64,000 nucleotides of DNA from Kineococcus rhizosphaerae. Its GTDB lineage: Bacteria > Actinomycetota > Actinomycetes > Actinomycetales > Kineococcaceae. Positions 19,283-26,021 of the stretch are shown here, one piece after another. The notes beneath the pieces were generated by a model. It saw only the letters and a list, made by a program, of their open reading frames with translations. It ran no database searches and had not been told where the DNA came from. The translations under genes were made by a program, and so were the position numbers. Positions within the stretch are counted from its first letter, which is position 1; each line of letters opens with the position of its first letter. The stretch covers positions 62,001 through 126,000 of the forward strand of contig NZ_PVZF01000012.1 of the NCBI RefSeq assembly GCF_003002055.1, written 5' to 3'.

Positions 19283-19788
19283 CCCTCGCCCCCGACACCC
19301 CGCACCTGCCCGCCCCGCCCGGGCGCACCCTGAGCCCGCGCGAGCTGAAGGCCTGGGTCGACGCCGCCGCCCGCACCCCCGCGGCCTGGGAGCACCTCGT
19401 CCGGCACGACACCGGCGGGCGCCACTTCGCCAGCCTGCACCGCGACGGGGACCTCGACGTCTGGGTCCTGTGCTGGAACACCGTGGACGACACCGGCTGG
19501 CACGACCACGACACCTCCTCCGGCGCCGTCGCCGTCACCCGCGGGGCCGTCACCGAGGCCAACCCCCGGATGGGCGGCGACCCCGTCGTGCGCACCGTCG
19601 CGGCGGGACGGTCCTTCGCCTTCGGCCCCGACCACATCCACCGGATGACCGGCGCCGTCGACGGGTCCGTCTCGATCCACGCCTACTCCCCGCCGCTGTG
19701 GCGGATGGGGCAGTACTCGATCTCCCCGTCCGGGGTGATGCGCCGCACCTCGATTAGCTACGCCGACGAGCTGCGCCCCCTGGACTGA
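19279..19788 (+). CDS. Cysteine dioxygenase-like cupin (thiol dioxygenase)
   Basis: 169 residues from the GTG overlapping the amidohydrolase stop. A single cupin domain with the three-His iron site: WHDHDTSSGAV (two His) and DHIHRMTG (third His). The SIHAYSPPLWRM segment matches the Ser-x-His-x-Tyr triad of cysteine/3-mercaptopropionate dioxygenases. These enzymes oxidise a thiol to a sulfinate using Fe(II) and oxygen. Leader residues LKAWVDAAARTPAAWEHLVRHDTGGRHFASLHRDGDLDVWVLCWN are typical of bacterial type I enzymes. Cysteine is one candidate substrate, but a pathway-specific thiol is equally plausible given the neighbours. Confidence 0.85.
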   Translation: MTLAPDTPHLPAPPGRTLSPRELKAWVDAAARTPAAWEHLVRHDTGGRHFASLHRDGDLDVWVLCWNTVDDTGWHDHDTSSGAVAVTRGAVTEANPRMGGDPVVRTVAAGRSFAFGPDHIHRMTGAVDGSVSIHAYSPPLWRMGQYSISPSGVMRRTSISYADELRPLD

Positions 19789-19866
19789 GCGGGCGGACCG
19801 CACCGACCGCGTTCGCCCCTCGGGGTCGTCAGCCTCCACGACGTGCAGGAACTCCGCACCCATCGG

Positions 19867-19907
19867 GCGACACGCCGACGACCACAGCCCGGACACCGGC
19901 GTGTCGC
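19867..19907. terminator. 11-bp inverted repeat between convergent genes
   Basis: GCGACACGCCG (19867-19877) pairs exactly with CGGCGTGTCGC (19897-19907) around a 19-nt loop, in the 213-bp gap between the dioxygenase-like gene and the convergent lyase-like gene. It may be a bidirectional terminator, or an operator. The rest of the gap holds nothing recognisable. Confidence 0.4.
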
Positions 19908-20001
19908 GGAACGGGTGCAGGATCCGCGCACACCCCGGCCGATGGCACGGTCGTCCCGCCGTCCGGACGATCGTCCCCGTCCCCGTCCTGCCGGGCGGGT
20001 C

Positions 20002-21507
20002 CTAGCCCTCCAGCCGCAGGAACAGCGCCAGGTCCGCCACCCGCTCGACGACCCGTTCGACGTCGGGACCGATCGGGGCGTCCCGCGCGTCGCGGTCCAG
20101 GATCTCGTCGAACACCCCGAACAGCGCCGCCGCGCCGGGGGAGAGGCGGTCCGGCGCCGCCCGCAGCGCCCGGACCGCCGCCAGGGCCTCCACGGCCAGC
20201 ACCAGCGGCGCCAGGTCGGCCGTCTGCCGCAGCGCCCGCGCGCCCTGTGTGGCGAAGCTCGCGTGCTCCTCCAGCCCCAGCGAGATCGACACCGTCCCCG
20301 CCGTCATCGGGGCCGTCGCCGGCCGCAGCTCCGCCAAGGCGTCCTGCACGACGTACTCGCCGATCATCAGCCCCGAGCTGCCGCGCGGACCGGCCGCCAG
20401 GAACGCGCGCAGCCCGGTGTGCTCGGGCCGCAGCAGCAGCGCCAGCCGCGCCGCCGACAACGTGAGCACCCCGTACGTGGTGGCGCGCAACGTGTCCAGG
20501 GCCGTCGCCAGCGAGGCCGCGTGGAACTGCCCGTGGTGGAAGACGCCGTCGGGGGAGACCAGCGGGTTCTCCCCCGGCGTCGAGGCCTCCAGGGTGAGCA
20601 CGTCGCCCAGCGCGTCGGCCGCCGCGAACGCCGGCGCCAGCACCTGCGGGACCGTCCGCAGCGCGAACGGGTCCTGCAGTCGCGCCGCCCGCGGCCCGCC
20701 GTCCACCAGGGCGTGCAGCGCCGCCGCGACCTCGGGCTGACGCGGGTGCGGGCGCGCCGCGTGCACCCGCGGCGCCCACGCCTGCGGGTTGCCGCGCAGG
20801 GCCAGGAACGACAGCGCCGAGATCCCCAGCCCCGCCAGCAGCAGCTGGCGCAACCGGACCAGGGCCAGCGACGCCGTCGCCAGCGTCAGCGCGTGCGAGG
20901 AGATCAGCGGCAGCGCGTCGGCCGCCCCCAGCGGCGCCGGCGGGACCGACCCCGACCGCCAGGGGCGCTCGCCGACCAGCGTCAGCCCCAGCTCGGCCAA
21001 CGGGGCCAGGTCCGAGGTCCCGATGCCCCCGAAGCGGTGCAGCGTCGGCAGCGCGCCCGTCTCCACCGCGTCGGCCAGCGCGCCCAGCACGGGAGCGCTG
21101 ACGCCCGCGCCCAGCCCCGCGTGCGCCCCCGCGAGCAGCTGGTTCAGCCGCACCACGAGCGCGGCCCGGGTCGTCGGCTCGTCCTCGACCGGCCCCAGCG
21201 ACGCCGCGTGCGAGCGCAGCAGCCGCAACCCGTGCGCCCGGGGGTGCTCCTCCTGCTCCTCGTCGACCTCGACGTCCTTGTTCGCGCCCACGCCCGTCGT
21301 CGCCCCGTACACCGCCCCGGCCCCGCGCGCAGCGTCCATCGCCGCCTCCAGCGCCCCCAGCGAGCCCAGCACCACCCGGTCCACGACCGGCCGGGCCCGC
21401 CCGTGCGCGACGTCGTCCAGGTCCTCCAGGCTCAGGGCCCGACCCGACAACGCGACCCCCGGAGTCGCGCCCCGGGACCGCTGGTGCTCCACTTGTCCTC
21501 CACGCAC
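20002..21507 (-). CDS. Second aromatic amino acid lyase (HAL/PAL) family protein, variant triad
   Basis: 501 residues; start uncertain between GTG at 21507 and GTG at 21492, the latter with GGAGGA just upstream. Family features: YGATTGVGAN (catalytic Tyr loop), LQDPFALRTVPQ (substrate Arg), GENPLVSPDGVFHHGQFHA and LGLEEHASFATQGA, equivalents of the NPL, GGNFHG and QEDH regions. Where MIO enzymes have GASGDLAPLA this one has IGTSDLAPLA (Thr164-Ser165-Asp166 from the first start), one residue shorter, so standard Ala-Ser-Gly cyclisation is doubtful. It is closer to functional lyases than the protein at 15851. It diverges from the ABC importer operon across a shared promoter region containing a 25-bp inverted repeat. 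Confidence 0.82.
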   Translation of the reverse strand: MRGGQVEHQRSRGATPGVALSGRALSLEDLDDVAHGRARPVVDRVVLGSLGALEAAMDAARGAGAVYGATTGVGANKDVEVDEEQEEHPRAHGLRLLRSHAASLGPVEDEPTTRAALVVRLNQLLAGAHAGLGAGVSAPVLGALADAVETGALPTLHRFGGIGTSDLAPLAELGLTLVGERPWRSGSVPPAPLGAADALPLISSHALTLATASLALVRLRQLLLAGLGISALSFLALRGNPQAWAPRVHAARPHPRQPEVAAALHALVDGGPRAARLQDPFALRTVPQVLAPAFAAADALGDVLTLEASTPGENPLVSPDGVFHHGQFHAASLATALDTLRATTYGVLTLSAARLALLLRPEHTGLRAFLAAGPRGSSGLMIGEYVVQDALAELRPATAPMTAGTVSISLGLEEHASFATQGARALRQTADLAPLVLAVEALAAVRALRAAPDRLSPGAAALFGVFDEILDRDARDAPIGPDVERVVERVADLALFLRLEG

Positions 21508-21536
21508 GACCGCTGGTGGGTCTTCCTGGGAGAGGT

Positions 21537-21561
21537 CACGATCAGGTGTCGGCTGATCGTG
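21537..21561. promoter_or_regulatory. 25-bp inverted repeat, probable operator
   Basis: CACGATCAG-GTGTCGG-CTGATCGTG: perfect 9-bp arms and a 7-bp spacer, in the divergent region between the lyase-like gene and the importer operon. It sits just upstream of the importer -35 box. No gene for a matching regulator is adjacent, and the LacI operator differs in sequence. Confidence 0.65.
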
Positions 21562-21566
21562 CCTCG

Positions 21567-21595
21567 TTGACCGGTTCCTGCCCTGTGCTCAGCAT
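21567..21595 (+). promoter_or_regulatory. Promoter of the ABC importer operon
   Basis: TTGACC (21567-21572) and CAGCAT (21590-21595) with a 17-bp spacer. Transcription should start about 30 nt before the GTG at 21632, leaving a GGGAG ribosome site in the leader. Confidence 0.5.
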
Positions 21596-21631
21596 GTACC
21601 AGCCCACAGGTCCAACCCGGGAGCCGCCCCA

Positions 21632-22582
21632 GTGATCACGTTCGAGGCCGTCCGCAAGCAGTTCCCCGACGGGACGGTGGCCGTCGACGGCCTCGACCTG
21701 GAGCTCCCCACCGGGCGGATCACCGTCTTCGTGGGCCCCTCGGGCTGCGGCAAGACGACGTCGCTGCGGATGATCAACCGGATGATCGAGCCCACCGGCG
21801 GCACCGTCGCGATCGACGGGAAGGACGTCCGCGCCCAGGACCCCGCCACCCTGCGCCGCGGCATCGGCTACGTCATCCAGCACGCCGGGCTCTTCCCGCA
21901 CAAGACCGTGCTCGACAACGTCCTGACCGTGCCCAAGCTGGTCGGCAGGGGGCGCGAAAGGAACCGCGCCCTGGAACTGCTCGAACGCGTCGGGCTGCCG
22001 GCGGCCTTCGCCGACCGGTACCCCGCCCAGCTGTCCGGCGGCCAGCAGCAGCGCGTCGGCGTCGCCCGGGCGCTCGCGGCCGACCCGCCCGTCATGCTCA
22101 TGGACGAACCCTTCAGCGCCGTCGACCCCATCGTCCGGGCCCAGCTGCAGGAGGAGTTCCTGCGCCTGCAGGCCGAGCTGGGCAAGACCATCGCGATCGT
22201 CACCCACGACATCGACGAGGCCGTCGTCCTCGGTGACCGGATCGCCGTCTTCCGCCAGGGCGGGCACCTCGCGCAGGTCGGGACCCCCGAGGAACTGCTC
22301 ACGAAACCCGCCGACGAGTTCGTCCGGAACTTCGTGGGCCGCGACCGCGGCTACCGCGGCCTGAGCTTCCAGCGCAGCGACGACCTGCTCCTGCACCCCT
22401 TCCCGGCGGGCCGGTCCCTGGACGGCGAGGGCACGTTCCGCGACGGGGACTCGCTGCGCGTGGTCGTCGACCTGACCCTCACGTCCCCGACGGGGACCGC
22501 CGTCAAGGTCGACGCCGATGGCCGGCCGCTGGGGTTCGTGCACCACCGCGACGTCGTCGACCTGCTGGAGCAGCGCCGGTGA
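21632..22582 (+). CDS. ABC transporter ATPase, OpuCA/ProV-like quaternary-amine type
   Basis: 316 residues. Walker A GPSGCGKTTSL near residue 38, Q-loop in YVIQHAGLFPH, signature LSGGQQQRVGVARAL, Walker B VMLMDEPFSAVDPIVR and the switch His in IVTHDIDEAV. YVIQHAGLFPHKTV is characteristic of glycine betaine/choline/carnitine importers. The C-terminal 70 residues (HPFPAGRSLDGEGTF to PLGFVHHRDVVDLLEQ) are a shortened regulatory tail. It is roughly one CBS-like unit, where OpuCA usually has two, so ionic-strength gating may differ. GTG start; the stop overlaps the first permease gene. Confidence 0.88.
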   Translation: MITFEAVRKQFPDGTVAVDGLDLELPTGRITVFVGPSGCGKTTSLRMINRMIEPTGGTVAIDGKDVRAQDPATLRRGIGYVIQHAGLFPHKTVLDNVLTVPKLVGRGRERNRALELLERVGLPAAFADRYPAQLSGGQQQRVGVARALAADPPVMLMDEPFSAVDPIVRAQLQEEFLRLQAELGKTIAIVTHDIDEAVVLGDRIAVFRQGGHLAQVGTPEELLTKPADEFVRNFVGRDRGYRGLSFQRSDDLLLHPFPAGRSLDGEGTFRDGDSLRVVVDLTLTSPTGTAVKVDADGRPLGFVHHRDVVDLLEQRR

Positions 22583-23235
22583 GCGATATTGTGAAGTACC
22601 TGCGGGACAACCACTCGACGGTCCTGGACGCCCTCGGACAGCACGTGCTCCTCGCGGTCCTGCCGCTGCTGATCGGCGTCGTCGTGGCCCTTCCCGTCGG
22701 GTACCTCGGCGTGCGGTTCGGCTGGCTGTACCACCCCCTGCTCAACGTCTCCGGGCTGATCTACTCGATCCCCTCGCTGGCGGTCTTCGTGGCCCTGCCG
22801 TACGTGCTGCACACGAAGATCCTCTCGCCGGTCAACATCGTCGTGGCGCTGGCGCTGTACACGGTGGCGCTCATGGCCCGGACCGTGGCCGACGGGTTGC
22901 GATCGGTCGACCCGGCGCTGACCGAGGCGGCCACCGCGATGGGGTACAAGCGGACCCGGCGCCTGCTGGAGGTCGAACTCCCGCTGGCCGCGCCGGTCAT
23001 CCTCGCCGGGGTGCGGGTGGCCGCGGTGTCGAACATCTCCCTGGTCAGCGTCGGGGCGCTGCTGGGGGTCGGGGGGCTCGGCGCGTTGTTCACCCGCGGG
23101 TTCCAGCTGTTCTACACCGCCCCCATCGTTGTGGGGATCGTGCTGTCCATCGCGCTGGCCGCGCTCGCGGACCTGTTGATCGTGCTGTTCCAGCGGGCGG
23201 TCACGCCGTGGACCCGCGCCGTGAAGGGAGCCTGA
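22579..23235 (+). CDS. ABC importer permease 1 (OpuCB/ProW-like)
   Basis: 218 residues, GTG start overlapping the ATPase gene stop. Five to six transmembrane helices (VLLAVLPLLIGVVVALPVGYLG; LIYSIPSLAVFVALPYVL; NIVVALALYTVALMARTV; APVILAGVRVAAVSNISLVSVGALLG; PIVVGIVLSIALAALADLLIVLF). The EAA coupling loop is VDPALTEAATAMGYKRTRRLLEVELPLA. It forms half of the membrane channel and would pair with the product of the next permease gene, one nucleotide downstream. Separate permeases plus a separate binding protein distinguish this from EgtU-type fusions. Confidence 0.87.
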   Translation: MSDIVKYLRDNHSTVLDALGQHVLLAVLPLLIGVVVALPVGYLGVRFGWLYHPLLNVSGLIYSIPSLAVFVALPYVLHTKILSPVNIVVALALYTVALMARTVADGLRSVDPALTEAATAMGYKRTRRLLEVELPLAAPVILAGVRVAAVSNISLVSVGALLGVGGLGALFTRGFQLFYTAPIVVGIVLSIALAALADLLIVLFQRAVTPWTRAVKGA

Positions 23236-23236
23236 C

Positions 23237-23992
23237 GTGGACGGCAAGCCCTACCTGCTCGACGGTGCGAACTGGACCTGGTCGGGCACCGGGACCATCC
23301 CGCACCTGCTGGTGTCCCACCTGGGGTACACGTTCTTCGCCGTCCTCGTGGGTTTCGTCATCGCGTTCCCGCTGGGTCTGCTCATCGGGCACACGGGCAG
23401 GGGCTCGTTCCTGGCCATCAACGCCGGCAACGCGGGGCGGTCCCTGCCGACCCTGGGGCTGCTGAGCCTGCTCGTCGTGCTCATGGGTCTGGGGTTCACC
23501 CCCGTCCTCATCGCCCTGGTCGTCCTCGTGATCCCCCCGATCCTCACCTCCACGTACGCGGGGCTGCGCTCGGTGGACCAGAACGCCGTCGACGCGGCCA
23601 AGGGAATGGGCATGAGCTCCACCCAGGTGCTGTTCCGCGTCGAGCTCCCGATCGCGTTGCCCGTGGTCTTCGGCGGGATCCGGGCCGCGGTGCTGCAGGT
23701 CGTGGCGACCGCGACGGTGGCCGCCTACGTCGGGGGCAGCGGGCTGGGACGACTGCTGGTCGACGGGCTGGCCCTCAACGACTACGGCCAGATGGTCGCC
23801 GGGGCGGTCGTCGTCGCGGTGCTGGCCATCGTGCTGGACCTGCTCCTGGGCCTGGTCCAGCGCTACGCCGTCTCACCCGGACTCACCGGCCGCGGGTTGA
23901 AGCGCGCACGGGGAACGCGATCCGTGGCAGAGTCCGGGGCGATCCCGGACGAAGAACTCATCAGTGCAGGCTCGTCGAAAGGCACGTCATGA
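23237..23992 (+). CDS. ABC importer permease 2 (OpuCD-like)
   Basis: 251 residues from GTG, one base after the first permease stop. Five or six helices (LGYTFFAVLVGFVIAFPLGLLIG; TLGLLSLLVVLMGLGFTPVLIALVVLVIPPIL; AAVLQVVATATVAAYVG; MVAGAVVVAVLAIVLDLLLGLV). The coupling loop is VDQNAVDAAKGMGMSSTQVLFRVELPIAL. A charged cytoplasmic C-terminal tail of about 35 residues follows. It pairs with permease 1. The stop overlaps the binding-protein ATG (ATGA). Confidence 0.87.
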   Translation: MDGKPYLLDGANWTWSGTGTIPHLLVSHLGYTFFAVLVGFVIAFPLGLLIGHTGRGSFLAINAGNAGRSLPTLGLLSLLVVLMGLGFTPVLIALVVLVIPPILTSTYAGLRSVDQNAVDAAKGMGMSSTQVLFRVELPIALPVVFGGIRAAVLQVVATATVAAYVGGSGLGRLLVDGLALNDYGQMVAGAVVVAVLAIVLDLLLGLVQRYAVSPGLTGRGLKRARGTRSVAESGAIPDEELISAGSSKGTS

Positions 23993-24927
23993 ACCGCAGG
24001 AACCTCCTCGGCCTCGCCCTCCTGGGCTCCGTGACCGCGGGGTTGGCCGCGTGCGGCGGAGGCGGCGACCCGCTGAGCAGCACCTCCAGCAGCACCACGA
24101 GCGGTTCGGCCGACTCCAGCTCGGTCATCATCGGGTCCGCGAACTTCCCTGAGAGCGAGCTCATCGCCGAGATGTACGCCCAGGTCCTCGAGGGCAAGGG
24201 CGTCAAGGTCGAGCGCAAGTTCAACATCGGCGCCCGTGAGCTCTACCTCAAGGCCCTGGACGACGGGTCCATCGACCTGCTGCCGGAGTACAACGGCGCG
24301 CTGCTGGCGTACTACCTCAAGGGCGACGCGCCCCAGGGGGTGTCCAGCCCTGAGCAGGTGCTGGACGCGCTCAAGCCCAAGCTGCCCTCGGGACTGGAGG
24401 TCCTGGACCAGGCGGCCGCCGAGGACAAGGACTCCCTGTCGGTCAGCTCCGACACCGCGTCGAAGTACAACCTCAAGAGCATCGCCGACCTGGCACCGGT
24501 GGCCAAGGACCTCGTCGCCGGCGGCGGCCCGGAGTTCGTCAAGCGCTACCAGGGCCTGGTCGGGCTCAAGGAGCTGTACGGCGTCGAGTTCAAGGAGTTC
24601 AAGTCCCTCGACCCGGGCGGCCCGCTGACCGTCGGGGCGCTCAAGGACGGCACCATCCAGGTCGGCAACATCTTCACCACCGACTCGGCCATCACGACGA
24701 ACAAGTTCACGGTCCTGGAGGACCCCAAGAACCTGTTCCTGGCCCAGAACGTGCTGCCGCTCATCCGGTCCTCGAAGAGCAACGACACGATCGCCTCCGC
24801 GCTCAACGCGTTCTCGGCCAAGCTGACGACCGAGAACCTCACCGAGTACCTGTCCAAGGTCCAGGTGGACAAGCAGGACTCCGCCACGGTGGCCAAGGCG
24901 TTCCTGTCGGCCAACGGCCTGGCCTGA
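23989..24927 (+). CDS. Substrate-binding lipoprotein, quaternary-amine (OpuAC-like) family
   Basis: 312 residues. Signal sequence NRRNLLGLALLGSVTAGLAAC ends in lipobox LAAC, followed by a Ser/Thr/Gly-rich linker, so it is lipid-anchored outside the membrane. The mature protein begins SVIIGSANFPESELIAEMYAQVLEGKGVKVERKFNIGARELYLKALDDGSIDLLPEYNG in segments typical of choline/glycine betaine-binding proteins (FPES, PEYNG). Such proteins bind quaternary ammonium groups in an aromatic cage. Candidate cage residues cannot be fixed without a structure. It gives the importer its specificity. The substrate could be a common osmolyte or, from the neighbouring lyase-like genes, an amino-acid betaine. 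Confidence 0.87.
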   Translation: MNRRNLLGLALLGSVTAGLAACGGGGDPLSSTSSSTTSGSADSSSVIIGSANFPESELIAEMYAQVLEGKGVKVERKFNIGARELYLKALDDGSIDLLPEYNGALLAYYLKGDAPQGVSSPEQVLDALKPKLPSGLEVLDQAAAEDKDSLSVSSDTASKYNLKSIADLAPVAKDLVAGGGPEFVKRYQGLVGLKELYGVEFKEFKSLDPGGPLTVGALKDGTIQVGNIFTTDSAITTNKFTVLEDPKNLFLAQNVLPLIRSSKSNDTIASALNAFSAKLTTENLTEYLSKVQVDKQDSATVAKAFLSANGLA

Positions 24928-24941
24928 CCCCCACGACCTGC

Positions 24942-24969
24942 GGGGGGTGGGGGAGCAGCCCCGCCCCCC
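24942..24969 (+). terminator. Terminator hairpin after the importer operon
   Basis: GGGGGGTGGGG (24942-24952) pairs with CCCCGCCCCCC (24959-24969), 11 pairs including one G-U, around a 6-nt loop, starting 14 nt after the binding-protein stop. No T-tract follows. Confidence 0.6.
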
Positions 24970-24975
24970 CGGGGG

Positions 24976-25006
24976 TTGACCTGGAGCGCGCTCCAGGTCC
25001 TAGCGT
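24976..25006 (+). promoter_or_regulatory. MerR-type promoter of the SDR gene
   Basis: TTGACC (24976-24981) and TAGCGT (25001-25006) are separated by 19 bp, the over-long spacing characteristic of MerR-activated promoters. A perfect 22-bp palindrome with half-site GACCTGGAGCG fills the spacer (24978-24999). The -10 ends 7 nt before the ATG, so the mRNA is leaderless. Confidence 0.75.
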
Positions 25007-25013
25007 TCACGGC

Positions 25014-25976
25014 ATGACGCCACAACGACCCGTCGGTTCCGGTTTCGGTCACGACTCCACCGCGACGGAGGTCCTCGCCGGGATCGACCTCACCGGCCGC
25101 ACCGTCGTCCTCACCGGCGGCTACTCCGGGATCGGCCTGGAAGCCACCCGCGCCCTGACCGCCGCCGGGGCCCACGTCGTGGTCCCCGCCCGTCGTCCCG
25201 AGCGCGCCGCCGCCGAGCTCGCCGGGATCGAGCGCACCGAGGTCGCCGAACTCGACCTCGGGGACCAGGACAGCGTCGCCCGGTTCGCGCAGGAGTTCCT
25301 CGCCTCGGGGCGTCCGATCCACGCCTTCATCGGCAACGCCGGGATCATGGCCTGCCCCGAGACCCGCCTGGCGCGGGGCTGGGAGGCGCAGTTCGGCACG
25401 AACCACCTGGGGCACTACGCCCTCGTCAACCGGCTCTGGCCCGCTCTCGCCGCCGGGGGCGGTCGCGTGGTCTCGTTGTCGAGCTCGGCCCACCACCGCT
25501 CGGGCATCCGCTTCGAGGACCCGATGTTCACCCGCGGTGACTACGACAAGTGGGAGGCGTACGGCCAGGCCAAGACGGCCAACGCCCTGTTCGCGCTGCA
25601 CCTCGACACCCTCGCCGCGCCGCAGGGGGTCCGGACCTTCTCGATGCACCCCGGCGGCATCCTCACCCCGCTGCAGCGTCACCTGCCCCGCGAGGAGATG
25701 GTCGCCGCCGGCTGGATCGACGAAGACGGCAACGAGCTGATGGAGGGGTTCAAGACCCCCGCCGCGGGGGCGGCGACCGAGGTGTGGGCCGCCACGAGCC
25801 CGCGGCTGGACGGGCTGGGGGGCGTGTTCTGCGAGGACTGCGACATCGCGCTGCCCGTCGACGCCGACCGGCCGCCGTTCACCGCCGGCGTCGCCCCGCA
25901 CGCCACCGACCCCGAGGCCGCGGCACGCCTGTGGGCGCTGTCGGCCGAACTCACGGGCGTCGACGCCTTCGCGTGA
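25014..25976 (+). CDS. Short-chain dehydrogenase/reductase
   Basis: 320 residues from ATG. Rossmann cofactor motif TGGYSGIG (residues about 38-45), PARRPERAA after beta-2 (suggesting NADP), NAGIMACPETR, the catalytic Ser in SLSSSAHHRSG, and Tyr/Lys in YGQAK. It resembles the light-dependent protochlorophyllide-reductase/WW-domain oxidoreductase-like branch of SDRs commonly annotated simply as oxidoreductases. Substrates are probably small carbonyls or alcohols. The MerR-type promoter directly upstream implies induction, perhaps by electrophiles or aldehydes; the regulator gene is not in this window. The gene is monocistronic and converges on glgB. Confidence 0.86.
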   Translation: MTPQRPVGSGFGHDSTATEVLAGIDLTGRTVVLTGGYSGIGLEATRALTAAGAHVVVPARRPERAAAELAGIERTEVAELDLGDQDSVARFAQEFLASGRPIHAFIGNAGIMACPETRLARGWEAQFGTNHLGHYALVNRLWPALAAGGGRVVSLSSSAHHRSGIRFEDPMFTRGDYDKWEAYGQAKTANALFALHLDTLAAPQGVRTFSMHPGGILTPLQRHLPREEMVAAGWIDEDGNELMEGFKTPAAGAATEVWAATSPRLDGLGGVFCEDCDIALPVDADRPPFTAGVAPHATDPEAAARLWALSAELTGVDAFA

Positions 25977-26021
25977 CGCCGACGCCCGGGTGAGCTCGGG
26001 GCGGGCGGGGGGACAGACGGA

